Notes: generated by a model not told the origin, from the letters alone. Numbered from the stretch's first letter, positions 1-9,381 are shown. The stretch: 53,557 bases of DNA from Nesterenkonia sp. F (GCF_000220985.1 NZ_AFRW01000099.1:1-53557), one strand, 5' to 3'. Made by a program: numbers and translations.

Positions 1-50
1 GGCCTGACGCCCCGACCGGCCCCCGACCCGGCTGCCTGACCGGCGGCGGC

Positions 51-2738
51 TCAGTCCCGCGACGCGGAGCCGGAGGAGGTCAGCGCCGGGATGCCGGAAT
101 ACTCCGGCTCCCACCGCTCCTCGCCGACCTCAGGCCCCGCGCCGGGAGCCCGCGGCCCGTCGTCGGCGCCCGGACCATCGGGACCGCCGGATCCGCCCGA
201 ACCGCCGGATCCGGGCGATCCGGGCGAACCACCCTCGTCGTCGGCGTCGAGCGACCGACGCTCCAACGCCGCCCCCTCGACGTCGACGTCCGGCAGCATC
301 CGGTCCAGCCAGCGGGGCAGCCACCAGGCCGCCCGACCGCAGAGGGTCAGCAGCGCCGGCAGCAGGAGCAGCCGGACGACGAAGGCGTCGAGCAGCACGC
401 CCAGCGCCAGGCCGAGTCCGATGGACTTGACCATCGGATCGTCGGTGAAGATGAATCCGGCGAAGACCGAGCCCATGATCAGCGCCGCGGCGGTAACGAC
501 CGAGCGGCCGGCGTGCAGGCCGCGGCGCACCGCCACCTTCGGCGAGGCGCCGTGGACATAGGCCTCCCGCATCCCCGAGGCGGTGAACAGCTGATAGTCC
601 ATCGCCAGGCCGAAGAGGATGCCGGCGGTGAGGATCGGCAGGAAGGTCAGGATGGGGCCCGGCTCGGTGATGCCGAAGACCGGCTGCATCCAGCCCCATT
701 GGAAGACCGCGACGACGCCGCCCAGTCCGGCGGCGTAGGAGCCGACGAATCCGAGGGTGGCCAGCACCGGCAGCAGCAGCGAGCGGAAGACCACCACCAT
801 GAGCACCAGCGACAGACCGACCACCAGCCCCAGGTAGAGCGGCAGGGCGTCGGCGATGACCTCGGAGATGTCGATGTTCGCCGCGGTCATGCCGGCCACG
901 GAGAGCTCGACGTCGGAGACGTCCGAGCCGTCCAGCAGCACGCCGTCGCGCAGATCGTGGACGAGCTGCTCGACCTCCGCCGAGGCCGGACCCTTCTCCG
1001 GGATCACCTGGAAGGCCGCGATCTCGTGGTCATCGTCGACGGCGGCGGGGACCGCCGCGGCGACCTGATCGTCGGCGCGCAGCGCCTCGCCGATCGCGAT
1101 CTGCTGCTCCTGCGCTCCGGCCTCGTCGAGGCCGTCGGACAGGTCGGCGACCGCCAGCAGCGGGCCGTTGCGGCCCTCGCCGAAGGCTTCCTCCATGGCG
1201 GTGTATGCCTGGTACGAGGTCGACTCGGCGGGGTCGGAGCTGGCGTCGGGCAGGCCCAGGCGCATCGAGCCCACCGGGATGGCCATCACCGCCAGCGCGA
1301 GGACGGCGACGACGCTGATCAGCGCCGCCCGTCCGGTCGGCATGGCGGTGGAGATCTCCGTGCGGCGTCGCATGCCGATGTGACGCCGCTCGCCGCGGCG
1401 CAGGATGTGCCGGCCGACGAGCGAGAGCACCGCCGGTGTCATGGTGATCGCCATCAGCACCGCCACGGCCACGCAGGCCGCACCGATCGAGCCCATCAGG
1501 CCCAGGAAGCCGATGCCGGTGACATTGAGCGCCAGCAGCGCGATGATCACCGTCGCCCCGGCGAAGAGCACCGCATTGCCGGCGGTGCCGGTGGCCAGCG
1601 CGATGGATTCGCGCAGCTCGAGGCCGTCCTTCAGCTGGGTTCGATGCCGGTGCAGGATGAACAGCGCGTAGTCGATGCCCACCGCCAGGCCGAGCATCAG
1701 GCCCAGGATCGGGGTCACCGACATCATCTCGACGAAGCCGGAGAGCGACAGCGCCCCGGCGACGCCGATTCCCACGCCGATCAGCGCGTTGACCAGCGGC
1801 AGCCCCGCGCCGACGAAGGTGCCCAGCATGACCAGCAGCACCACAGCGGCGATCATCAGTCCGATCGCCTCGGTGGGGCCGAAGAGGGCGGGCATCTCCA
1901 TGTCCAGGTCGCCCGAGGGCAGCACCTCCACGCCGTCGAGGTCTGCCTCGGTCAGCACGTCGGAGACCTCGGAGAGGTCGCCCATACCGACCTCGGCCAT
2001 CGCCTCGGTGAAACCGATGCTCAGCACGGCGACGTCGCCGTCTTCTGAGACCATCGACACGTCGGAGGCCAGGTCCATCATGGCCTCGCCGCGCTCGAGC
2101 TCGTCCTGACCGTCGGCCAGCTCCTCGGCGCCGGAGTCGAGCTCCTCCGCGCGGGACTCCAGCTCCTCGCGCTGGGCCTCGAGCTCCTCCTGCTGCTGGG
2201 CGAACTGCGACTGCATGGACTCGTAATAGCCCTGCTGCTGGGCCTGGGCGATCGCGTCGTCGAGCTCCTGCTGGCCCTGGTCCAGCTGCTCGCGACCCTG
2301 TTCGATCTGGTCGCGCCCGTCGGAGATCTCCTCGCGCGAGTCCTCGATCTCGGTGCGCGAGTCGGAGAGCTGGTCCTGCTGCTCCTGACGGTCCTGCGCG
2401 GCGGCGAAGGGATCGGTGACGCCGTCGACGGCATCGACCTCCTCGACCTCCTCGGCGAGGTCGGCGACGGCGTCCTGCTGCGCGTCGGTGAAGGCCTCGC
2501 CGTCCTCGGTGCGCAATACCGCCGTGGCCGAGCCGCCGGAGACGTCCGGCAGCTCCTCGGCGAGCCGGTCGGTGACGCGGGTGGTCTCCAGGTCGGGCAG
2601 CGAGATCTGGTCGGTCAGCTGCCCGCCGAAGGAGAGGAAGGAGGTGACGGCCAGCGCCAGCACCGCGAGCCAGGCCGCGACGACGGTCTTGGCGCGACGG
2701 GCGGCGAGCAGTCCGAGTCGATGCAGCAGAGCAGCCAT
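51..2738 (-). CDS. MMPL/RND-family exporter
   Basis: An 895-residue membrane protein of the MMPL branch of the RND superfamily, which exports lipids, drugs or other hydrophobic compounds using the proton gradient. There is one N-terminal membrane helix (about residues 15-40), then a large extracytoplasmic domain, a helix bundle, a second extracytoplasmic domain and a second helix bundle, which is the standard duplicated fold. The first loop contains a long Q/E-rich coiled coil (about residues 115-215, repeating EELxxxxEEL/GQxELD). This insert is unusual for a plain MMPL pump and recalls the coiled coils of YhgE/Pip-type proteins. The C-terminus is a Gly/Pro/Asp-rich cytoplasmic tail rather than a folded domain. 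A TetR gene lies just upstream on the same strand and is the likely regulator. The substrate cannot be read from sequence. Confidence 0.93.
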   Translation of the reverse strand: MAALLHRLGLLAARRAKTVVAAWLAVLALAVTSFLSFGGQLTDQISLPDLETTRVTDRLAEELPDVSGGSATAVLRTEDGEAFTDAQQDAVADLAEEVEEVDAVDGVTDPFAAAQDRQEQQDQLSDSRTEIEDSREEISDGRDQIEQGREQLDQGQQELDDAIAQAQQQGYYESMQSQFAQQQEELEAQREELESRAEELDSGAEELADGQDELERGEAMMDLASDVSMVSEDGDVAVLSIGFTEAMAEVGMGDLSEVSDVLTEADLDGVEVLPSGDLDMEMPALFGPTEAIGLMIAAVVLLVMLGTFVGAGLPLVNALIGVGIGVAGALSLSGFVEMMSVTPILGLMLGLAVGIDYALFILHRHRTQLKDGLELRESIALATGTAGNAVLFAGATVIIALLALNVTGIGFLGLMGSIGAACVAVAVLMAITMTPAVLSLVGRHILRRGERRHIGMRRRTEISTAMPTGRAALISVVAVLALAVMAIPVGSMRLGLPDASSDPAESTSYQAYTAMEEAFGEGRNGPLLAVADLSDGLDEAGAQEQQIAIGEALRADDQVAAAVPAAVDDDHEIAAFQVIPEKGPASAEVEQLVHDLRDGVLLDGSDVSDVELSVAGMTAANIDISEVIADALPLYLGLVVGLSLVLMVVVFRSLLLPVLATLGFVGSYAAGLGGVVAVFQWGWMQPVFGITEPGPILTFLPILTAGILFGLAMDYQLFTASGMREAYVHGASPKVAVRRGLHAGRSVVTAAALIMGSVFAGFIFTDDPMVKSIGLGLALGVLLDAFVVRLLLLPALLTLCGRAAWWLPRWLDRMLPDVDVEGAALERRSLDADDEGGSPGSPGSGGSGGSGGPDGPGADDGPRAPGAGPEVGEERWEPEYSGIPALTSSGSASRD

Positions 2739-2802
2739 GGGCGGCGGCCTCCGGGGACGAGGATGATGCGCGGAACGGGACGGCCGAGCGGCCGCCGCAC
2801 CC

Positions 2803-2808
2803 AGCCTA
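2803..2808 (-). promoter_or_regulatory. Candidate -10 box of the MMPL gene
   Basis: TAGGCT on the minus strand, about 65 nt before the exporter start. A TTCCGA hexamer 17 nt upstream (2826-2831) could be the -35. TCGGAAA occurs twice as a direct repeat 13 bp apart (2826-2832 and 2839-2845), overlapping this -35, so it could be a TetR-family contact site. It is not palindromic, so this is weak. Confidence 0.35.
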
Positions 2809-2909
2809 ATGCGGCTCGGCCCGTCTCGGAAATCATCGTCGGAAAGATCACACCGCCGCTCTGCGGAGCGTCGGGGACGTCCAGCCGACCCGTGGCCTCG
2901 CGGCCCCGC

Positions 2910-3590
2910 TCAGCGGAGCATGGGGTCCAGCACCGTGTCGACCAGCGAGTGCGCCCACCTGTCACCGGGGCGCCCGGTGGAGACGATGCGCAGCAGCAGC
3001 GGATCGGTCAGCGCCGCCGACATCGTCTCCGGGACGGCCTGCTCCCCCAGCCGTCCGGCCGCGCGCTCGGCGACGAGACGCTCGACCAGCGGAGTGTCCT
3101 CCCAGAACGTGGTGGTGGCCAGCAGCTCCTCGTCGGCCGCACCGGGGGTGACCAGCGCCTGCATGATGCTGCGCGCCATGCCGATGGTCTCCTCGGTGAA
3201 GACCAGCTCCAGCGTGTGGTCCATCCACCGGTGCAGGTCCGCGCGCAGGTCGCCGGTGTCCGGCAGCGGGGCGAACTCCAGCCGCATATGTCCGGCCAGC
3301 AGCGCCTCCAGCACGACGGCGGCCTTGTTCGGCCACCAGCGGTAGATGGTCTGCTTGCCCACGCCGGCCTCGGCGGCGATGCGCTCGATGGTCAGCGAGT
3401 CGTAGCCGACCTGCTCGTCGTCGAGCAGCCGGGCGACCGTGGTGAGCACCGCCTGATGCGAGGCGACGCTGCGCGGGCGGCCGCGGCGGGGAATCTGCCC
3501 CGCGTCGACGACGTCGGGGGCGGAGGAGCCGCCGCACGGGGCCGGGCCTGTGTCTCGAGTCTCGGTGCTGTCGTCGGTCACGCCGGCCAT
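2910..3590 (-). CDS. TetR/AcrR-family transcriptional regulator
   Basis: About 226 residues. The N-terminal helix-turn-helix is clear: LTIERIAAEAGVGKQTIYRW, followed by WPNKAAVVLEALL, is the canonical TetR DNA-binding signature. The rest is the helical ligand-binding domain. I start it at the ATG at 3588-3590 (MAGVTDDS...). The frame stays open further upstream, but that part is Arg/Asp-rich read-through of the opposite gene and would overlap 3666-3869. The gene precedes the MMPL exporter on the same strand with a 171-bp gap holding a promoter-like box, so it is probably the local repressor of the pump. The ligand is unknown. Confidence 0.88.
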   Translation of the reverse strand: MAGVTDDSTETRDTGPAPCGGSSAPDVVDAGQIPRRGRPRSVASHQAVLTTVARLLDDEQVGYDSLTIERIAAEAGVGKQTIYRWWPNKAAVVLEALLAGHMRLEFAPLPDTGDLRADLHRWMDHTLELVFTEETIGMARSIMQALVTPGAADEELLATTTFWEDTPLVERLVAERAAGRLGEQAVPETMSAALTDPLLLRIVSTGRPGDRWAHSLVDTVLDPMLR

Positions 3591-3653
3591 CGTACCGCCG
3601 CGCGACGAGCCGCCACGGCCTGACCGGCCCGGCATCCGCCGGCGACCGCGCCC

Positions 3654-3659
3654 TAGACT
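3654..3659 (+). promoter_or_regulatory. -10 box for a leaderless transcript (small membrane protein/pabB)
   Basis: TAGACT ends six bases before the ATG at 3666. Transcription from this box would begin at or next to the start codon, giving a leaderless mRNA. No Shine-Dalgarno sequence is visible before the ATG. Confidence 0.55.
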
Positions 3660-3665
3660 GGACCC

Positions 3666-3905
3666 ATGCCGCATCCCCGATCCTCCGACGAGGGACCCGC
3701 CCCCGACGTCGTGGTCCAGCCGCGCCGCGCCTCGTGGGGCACGGTGGTCGCCGGCGTCTGCATCGCTCTGACCGGCGCTCTGCTGATCGACCCGGACGGC
3801 TGGCCGCTGTGGATCTCGATCATCCAGATCATCATCGGCGCGGCGATCGCCGCCGACGGCGCGCGCCACCTGATCCGCCGGCGCCGGCTGCTCGGCGATG
3901 GGTGA
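3666..3905 (+). CDS. Small two-helix membrane protein
   Basis: A 79-residue protein with a charged N-terminus (about 22 residues), two membrane helices (about 24-40 and 47-67, separated by a DPDGWPLW turn) and a basic C-terminus (RRRRLLGDG). I do not recognise a named family. It starts at an ATG six bases after a TAGACT -10 box, so it is probably leaderless. Its last codons overlap the ATG of pabB at 3898, which suggests translational coupling with the folate gene. The function is unknown; the position suggests only that it is co-expressed with pabB. Confidence 0.7.
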   Translation: MPHPRSSDEGPAPDVVVQPRRASWGTVVAGVCIALTGALLIDPDGWPLWISIIQIIIGAAIAADGARHLIRRRRLLGDG

Positions 3906-5605
3906 GCCGGCACGGGGTGAGCCGGCGACGGGTGAGCCGCCGGTCGTCCGCGCGCCCGTCGCCGTCGGCGGCCTCGGCGCCGACGGGCTGCCCGAGGACG
4001 TCGCCGTGACGCTCTTCGCCCGGCTCTGCCCGACGGACGAGGAGGCGACCCCGGCGGCGCTGCTGGACAGCAGCGACCACGCGACCCCCGGGGCGGCCGC
4101 GCAGCCGACACAGCATCATCGCCCTCTCCCGCGGCCCGCACGCCGTCGAAGTGCGCCACCGCGCCGGAGTGACCGTCGAGATCGCCGACGGCGGCGAGCG
4201 CCGCACCGAGGAGGGCTTCTTCGCCTGGCTGCGCCGCCGCTGGCCGCACGCACCCGCGGCCTCCGAGGACGCCGGAGATGCCGGAGACTCTCCCGACTTC
4301 GCGCTGGGCTGGGTCGGCTGGCTGGGCCACGAGCTCTGGCACGAGCTCGCCCCGCGGCCGGGACACGGGCCGACTCCCGCCGTCGCCGCCGACGCCGCCT
4401 CCGAAGGTCCGGCCGGGCGGGAGCCGGGCACCGACGACGCCCGACTCTTCCGCGCCACGCACGCCGTCGTCGTCGACCATGCTTCCGGCACCGTGGAGCG
4501 GCAGAGCCTCGGCGAGGACTCCGCCTGGGCCGCCGCGGTCGACGCCGCGGCGGCCCAGGCGGTCGCCGCGGCACGGCAGGCAGACCGCCGCCCCGGAGGA
4601 GCCGAGGAGCCCGACCTGCCGCCGACCGTGGCCGAGCTCGCCGTCCGCGACTCGCGCACCCGCCACCTGGCCGCGATCGACGAGGTGCTGGCCGAGATCC
4701 GCGAGGGCACCACCTACGAGGCCTGCCTGACCACGGCGGTGACCGGCCGTCTGGTCGCCGGCTCCGCGGGATCCCTGGACGTGCTGTCCCTGTATCGCCG
4801 GCTGCGCGCGGCCAACCGGGCGCCGTTCACCCAGCTGCTGCGCTTCCCCGGCGCCGGCCGAGCGGCGGACCTGCTGTCCACCTCGCCGGAACGTTTCCTC
4901 AGCCTCTCCGCCGACGGCACCGCGCGCACCGAACCGATCAAGGGCACGCGGCCGCGCGGCGCCGACGCCGCCGAGGATGCCGCGCTGCGCGATGAGCTGG
5001 CCTCCCACCCCAAGGACCGTGCGGAGAACGTGATGATCACCGATCTGGCGCGCAACGACCTGTCGATCCACGCCGAGCCGGGCACCCTGCGCACGGAGCG
5101 GCTCTGCGCGGTCGAGAGCTACCCGACCGTGCATCAGTTGGTCTCGACGGTCAGCGCCCGGGCGGCCGCGGGCGTGGCCCACGCCGACGTCGTCGCCGCC
5201 GCCTTCCCGCCCGGCTCGATGACCGGGGCGCCGAAGCTCTCCACCCTCGAGATCCTCGAACGGCTGGAGACCGGACGACGCGGCCCCTATGCCGGGGTGG
5301 CCGGGTACTTCAGCACCACCGGCGCGGCCGATCTCTCCGTGCTCATCCGTACGCTGGTGCTGGAGCACGAGGACGGCGCCGAGGGCGCCGAGGGCGCCGG
5401 GGACGCGGAGGGCGCCGAGGACGTCTCGCCCGCCCGCCGAGCGACGCGCGGACCGGCGCCGGGAGCAGCACCGGGAACAGCACGGATGCATCTGGGCCTC
5501 GGCGGGGCGATCGTCGCCGACTCGGATCCCGCCGCGGAATGGGAGGAGATCGTCGCGAAGGCCGCCGGAGTGCTCGGCGCGCTCGGGGTGGACTTCCCCG
5601 GGTGA
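3898..5605 (+). pseudogene. pabB: Aminodeoxychorismate synthase component I (PabB), apparent frameshift
   Basis: Chorismate-binding enzyme that makes 4-amino-4-deoxychorismate for folate, normally with a glutaminase partner. The C-terminal part is intact and carries the family signatures: EPIKGTRPRG, AENVMITDLARNDLS, VESYPTVHQLVSTV and FPPGSMTGAPK. The N-terminal part reads in another frame: from 3898 (MGEPARGEP...) through LLDSSDHATPG to about 4093, after which the sense continues in the +1 frame as RPRSRHSIIALSRG and joins the large open frame. One extra base in the C5-G4 run at 4085-4093 explains this. An alternative GTG start at 4151 would lose the N-terminal domain. Short acidic GAEGAEGAG repeats near the end are low complexity. 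This could be a real lesion or a homopolymer sequencing error. It overlaps the upstream small membrane protein. Confidence 0.85.
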
Positions 5606-5656
5606 CCGGGGCCGCTCGACGGTGCGCGGTCCGGGGACGCGCGACCCCGGCGCCGC

Positions 5657-6505
5657 TCAGCCGAGCAGGTCCGGATGCTCCTCCAGGGCCGCCCGCTGGA
5701 CCTCCAGCGCCTGGTCGAAGGACTCGCGGCTCAGACCCACGCTGGAGATGCTCAGCACGTGGTGCCCGAGATCCGCTGTGACGGAGAAGCCGTCCACACG
5801 GGAGGAGATGGTCCCGCCGGTCGGCGCGGCCGAGGACTCGCCGCCGCCGTCGTCGATGGACATCGACAGGCCGCGGAAGGGGCCCTCGGCGAGCGCGCCG
5901 AAGCTGACACCGTCGTGGCGGCTCTCCAGCGACTTCCCGTCGCAGGCGGCCAGGACCTCGTCCCAGACCTCGCCCCGGGAGACGGGACGGTCGTAGGCGA
6001 GCATCCACACATGGAGGGTGTGCTCGCCCGCGTCGTCGGTCACCGTGGCCTCGCGGTAGACGCCGTCGACCGGGTCCTCGCCGACCAGGCGCTCGTTGAC
6101 CGTGTCCATCTGCCGGGCGCACGCGTCGTCCTCGCCGAAGCTGCGGCGATAGGCCTGGCCGGTGACGCCGATGCTCTCCTCGAAGTACTCCAGGCCGGTG
6201 CGCCGGACGACCTCGTCGGCGGTGAACGGGTACTCCCCCTCCCCGAGGAGCACCTCCTGCATGTCCTCCCGGTCCAGCCGCGCCGCGGCGGGCTCGCCCC
6301 CGCCGGAGGCGCTCGGGCCGCCCGCGCCCTCGTCCGAGCTCTCGGTGGCCACGGCGGCGTACGGGTCGCGGGAGCCGGCGCTCGAACCGTCCTCGGCGAC
6401 TGCGGAGCAGGAGGAGAGCGCGAAGGTCGAGGCCAGCGCGGCCGCGAGCACCAGCCGCCGCCGCGATGGGGCCGAGTCGGCTCCCGGGCGCGGGTCTGTG
6501 CTCAT
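5657..6505 (-). CDS. Putative secreted lipoprotein
   Basis: A 282-residue protein with a lipoprotein signal peptide: SRRRLVLAAALASTFALSSC, where the Cys is the lipidation site, followed by a flexible Ser/Gly/Ala/Glu linker. I see no catalytic motif in the mature part (about residues 90-282) and do not recognise a family; it may be a sensor- or PknH-like extracellular domain protein. I chose the ATG at 6505 because it gives an ideal signal peptide and has GGAGAG in front of it; the frame extends 34 more residues upstream without signal-peptide character. A TAAGCT box at 6631-6636 could be its -10. It is convergent with pabB. Confidence 0.75.
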   Translation of the reverse strand: MSTDPRPGADSAPSRRRLVLAAALASTFALSSCSAVAEDGSSAGSRDPYAAVATESSDEGAGGPSASGGGEPAAARLDREDMQEVLLGEGEYPFTADEVVRRTGLEYFEESIGVTGQAYRRSFGEDDACARQMDTVNERLVGEDPVDGVYREATVTDDAGEHTLHVWMLAYDRPVSRGEVWDEVLAACDGKSLESRHDGVSFGALAEGPFRGLSMSIDDGGGESSAAPTGGTISSRVDGFSVTADLGHHVLSISSVGLSRESFDQALEVQRAALEEHPDLLG

Positions 6506-6689
6506 CGTCTCTCCGGGTAGGAAGCAGTGCGGTGGTGCGGGCGGCGGGGCGACGTCGGCCGGTGCGGCCGTGCGGTCGCCGTCGAACGCGGGGACTCGCC
6601 GGAGCACCCGGTGCGACGACGAGCCCGTCCAGCTTAGCCCATCGTCGCGGGCCGACGGGCTGCGCTCGTGACCGCGCCGGAGGCGAGGC

Positions 6690-8231
6690 TCACTGCAGGG
6701 CGGAGGTCAGCCGGAAGACGTTGTCCAGGTAGCGCACGTACCAGGGGCGGTGCGTCCAGTCGTGCAGGGTCAGCAGCGAGGAGACCGAGCGGTACCGGGC
6801 GAAGACCGTCTCCAGCTCGCGGACCTTCTCCGGATCGACGATCATCAGCGTGACCTCGAGGTTCAGCGAGAACGACCGCATGTCCATGTTCGACGACCCC
6901 ATGACCGCGACGTCGTCGTCGATGATCATGAACTTCGAGTGGAGCACGTCCGGATCCGGGTAGCGGTGGATGCGCACTCCGGCCTCGAGCAGCTGCTGAT
7001 AGTAGGACTGCTGGGCATGCTGGACCATGAACTGGTCGGCCTTCCGCGAGACCATCAGCGTCACGTCCACCTCACGGTGGGCGGCGTTGGTGATCGCACA
7101 GAGCAGCGAGTCGTCGGGCACCAGATAGGGGGTGCAGATGATCACCCGCTCGGTGGCCTGGTAGATGAGGTCGTTGAACAGCCGGAGGTTGTTCTCGTCG
7201 GGGAAGCCGGGGCCGGAGGGGACGACCTGCACCAGCGAGCCGCCGGAGGCCCGCTCGTCGGCCTCGATGTCGACGCGCAGCACGTCGCCGAGGCTCTCCC
7301 CCGTCTCGGCGTACCAGTCGGAGGCGAAGACGATGTCCAGCCCGGTGACCGCCGGGCCGGTGAGCACTGCGGTCATCTCCACCCAGCGGCGGCCCATGCG
7401 CGCGGCCGACGGGCGCTGGTAGTGCGGCTCGATGAGGTTCGCCGAGCCGGTCAGCGCGGTCCTGCCGTCGACGACGACGATCTTGCGGTGGTTGCGCAGA
7501 TCGATCCGGGAGAACCGGCCCTGGAACGGCCGCACCGGCAGCACCCGGTGCCACTGGATCCGCGAGCCCTTCAGCCGGCGGACCAGTCGCCGGTAGCCGT
7601 GGACGCGCATGGTGCCCAGGTGGTCGTAGAGCAGCCGCACGGCGACGCCGCGCTCGGCGGCGCGCTCCATCGCGTCGAGCACCGGGCCGGCGTACTCCTC
7701 GTCATCGCCGACGATGTAGAAGAGCACGTGGACGTAGTCCTCGGCGGCGTCGATGCTGGCGACCATCCATTCGAAGGACTCGCGATAGTCGGGCAGCAGC
7801 CGGATCCGGTTGCCCTCCTGCAGCGGGAAGGCCCCGAGGTTGCGGTTCAGCGCGGCGGTGGCGCCGAGCTGCGCGTCGTCGGCGCGCAGCTGGTCGGAGA
7901 GGTCCATGTGGCTGGTGATCTCCAGCAGCTCCCGGTTGATCCAGGCCTGGCGCTCCTGACGCTTCGCGGAGAGCTTGTTGCGGCCGATCAGCAGGAACAG
8001 CGGCAGCGCGACCACCGGGATGAAGAAGATGGCCAGCAGCCAGGCCATGGCCGTGTTGGGACGCCGGTCGCCGGGCACGATGCCCAGCACCGCCAGGCGC
8101 ACGACGATCTCGAGGACCACGAGCACCGCGAAGATCCAGTCGGCGAGGCCTTCCAGGCCCAGCACGCTCAGCGGCCACAGCACAGTTCTGCCCACCCCCT
8201 CCGGTCGGCCGTCCGACGCCTGATCCACCAT
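6690..8231 (-). CDS. cls: Cardiolipin synthase (phospholipase D family)
   Basis: A 513-residue membrane enzyme that condenses two phosphatidylglycerols to cardiolipin. Two N-terminal helices (about 28-50 and 62-83) anchor it. Both HKD catalytic motifs are present: HRK at about 248-250 followed by D and GSANL, and HSK at about 431-433 followed by DDDVAVMGSSNMD. Size and domain order match bacterial Cls. I start it at the ATG at 8229-8231 (MVDQASDG); a 25-residue upstream extension would run over the pabC promoter. Divergent from pabC. No unusual residue replacements are seen in the motifs. Confidence 0.93.
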   Translation of the reverse strand: MVDQASDGRPEGVGRTVLWPLSVLGLEGLADWIFAVLVVLEIVVRLAVLGIVPGDRRPNTAMAWLLAIFFIPVVALPLFLLIGRNKLSAKRQERQAWINRELLEITSHMDLSDQLRADDAQLGATAALNRNLGAFPLQEGNRIRLLPDYRESFEWMVASIDAAEDYVHVLFYIVGDDEEYAGPVLDAMERAAERGVAVRLLYDHLGTMRVHGYRRLVRRLKGSRIQWHRVLPVRPFQGRFSRIDLRNHRKIVVVDGRTALTGSANLIEPHYQRPSAARMGRRWVEMTAVLTGPAVTGLDIVFASDWYAETGESLGDVLRVDIEADERASGGSLVQVVPSGPGFPDENNLRLFNDLIYQATERVIICTPYLVPDDSLLCAITNAAHREVDVTLMVSRKADQFMVQHAQQSYYQQLLEAGVRIHRYPDPDVLHSKFMIIDDDVAVMGSSNMDMRSFSLNLEVTLMIVDPEKVRELETVFARYRSVSSLLTLHDWTHRPWYVRYLDNVFRLTSALQ

Positions 8232-8291
8232 TCTACGGCCCCGAAGCCCCTGACCGGGCGGTGCGGGTGCCCCCGAGCCGGGCGCAGGGCC

Positions 8292-8297
8292 TATGCT
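8292..8297 (+). promoter_or_regulatory. -10 box for leaderless pabC transcript
   Basis: TATGCT followed by seven bases and the ATG at 8305. The spacing puts the transcription start at the start codon. It decides for MAEHF... over the upstream ATG at 8293, which lies inside the -10 box. Confidence 0.55.
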
Positions 8298-8304
8298 GGC
8301 CGGC

Positions 8305-9264
8305 ATGGCTGAGCATTTTCAGGAAGACTCCGTCGCCGCCGTCGGAGTGCGCATCGACGCCGAGCACCCCCACGGGATGATCTTCGATCCGCACCAGCCC
8401 CAGCTGCGGGTGACCGACCTCGGCGCGATCCGCGGCGACGGCGTCTTCGAGACGATGTACTGCCTCGGCGGAGAGATCCGGAAGCTGGACGCCCATCTGC
8501 GCCGTCTGGCGCGCTCGGCCGGGATCTGCCAGCTACCCCTTCCGCCGGCGGAGTCCTGGCGGGGCGCCGTCGACCTGGGCATCGAGGAGTTCAGCACCCG
8601 CGGCACGCTGCCGGAGCACCTGACCATCAAACTCGTGGTCACCCGCGGCGTCGAGGGCGAGCCGGCCGCCGACGACCCGGCCTTCGCCGGCACCGCCTGG
8701 GTGCTGCTCACCCCCGCCTCGGAGTCGCTGCTGGCCTCCCGCGGCGAGCCGATCGCGGTCACCCTGCTTGACCGCGGCCATGACTCCACCGCCGCCGAGC
8801 GCGCCCCCTGGCTGCTGCTGGGGGCGAAGACGCTGAGCTACGCGGTCAACATGGCGGCGCTGCGCCACGCGAAGGAGCATGGCTTCGACGACGTCATCTT
8901 CCACACCAGCGACGGACAGATCCTCGAGGGCCCGACGTCGACGGTGCTGCTGGTGCATCGCGGGGCCGAGGGCTCGCCGCCTCGGCTGTCCACCCCGGAG
9001 CGGGAGTCCGGCATCCTGCCCGGCACCACGCAGGGGGCGATCTTCGCCGCCGCCGAGCGCGCCGGGTGGGAGCTGGGCTACGGCCCGCTGACCCCGGAGG
9101 AGCTGCGCGCCGCCGACCACGTCTTTCTGGCCTCCTCGGTGCGGCTGGTCTCGCCGGTCACCCGGATCGACGACGTCGAGAAGCCGGTCGACCACGATCT
9201 CACCGCCGAGCTGACCGCGCTGCTGGCCGAGGATCTGCCAGTGGGCCGCCCGCTGGACGACTGA
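8305..9264 (+). CDS. pabC: Aminodeoxychorismate lyase (class IV PLP enzyme)
   Basis: A 319-residue fold-type IV PLP protein. It splits aminodeoxychorismate into 4-aminobenzoate and pyruvate, the step after PabB, and pabB lies 2.7 kb upstream. Visible signatures are RGDGVFETM near residue 44, the Schiff-base lysine in LLLGAKTLSYAVNMAALRHA (Lys175) and DGQILEGPTSTVLL. Branched-chain aminotransferase or D-amino-acid transaminase activity is the usual confusion in this family, but the context with pabB favours PabC. The start is set by the leaderless -10 box. The gene ends in front of a 13-bp tandem repeat and a large hairpin. Confidence 0.88.
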   Translation: MAEHFQEDSVAAVGVRIDAEHPHGMIFDPHQPQLRVTDLGAIRGDGVFETMYCLGGEIRKLDAHLRRLARSAGICQLPLPPAESWRGAVDLGIEEFSTRGTLPEHLTIKLVVTRGVEGEPAADDPAFAGTAWVLLTPASESLLASRGEPIAVTLLDRGHDSTAAERAPWLLLGAKTLSYAVNMAALRHAKEHGFDDVIFHTSDGQILEGPTSTVLLVHRGAEGSPPRLSTPERESGILPGTTQGAIFAAAERAGWELGYGPLTPEELRAADHVFLASSVRLVSPVTRIDDVEKPVDHDLTAELTALLAEDLPVGRPLDD

Positions 9265-9277
9265 ACCCTCCCCTCTG

Positions 9278-9316
9278 ACCCTCGGCGATGACCCTCGGCG
9301 ATGACCCTCGGCGATG
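9278..9316 (+). repeat. 13-bp tandem repeat, three copies
   Basis: ACCCTCGGCGATG occurs three times without change at 9278-9290, 9291-9303 and 9304-9316. The last copy runs into the left arm of the palindrome that follows, because CGATG is shared. Confidence 0.9.
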
Positions 9317-9373
9317 ACTCCGTGGAAGGTGTGGGAATACGTCGCGTTTCCCACACCTTCCACGGAGTCATCG
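9312..9373. repeat. Intergenic palindrome family A, copy 1 (likely bidirectional terminator)
   Basis: A perfect 26-bp inverted repeat: left arm 9312-9337 (CGATGACTCCGTGGAAGGTG...), 10-nt loop 9338-9347, right arm 9348-9373. It sits between the convergent pabC and LLM genes. Two related copies occur at 28376-28439 and 45591-45654, also between convergent genes. There is no long U tract, but the fold is strong enough to act as a terminator on both strands. Confidence 0.9.
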
Positions 9374-9381
9374 AGGGGCGG

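Noticed and set aside
5606-5656. Terminator between pabB and the lipoprotein
   Set aside because: Only a 6-bp CCGGGG/CCCCGG stem is possible; too weak in this base composition.
9312-9373. Family A palindromes as transposon ends or attachment sites
   Set aside because: There is no transposase or integrase, no target-site duplication that I can see, and each copy is a single compact hairpin between convergent genes.
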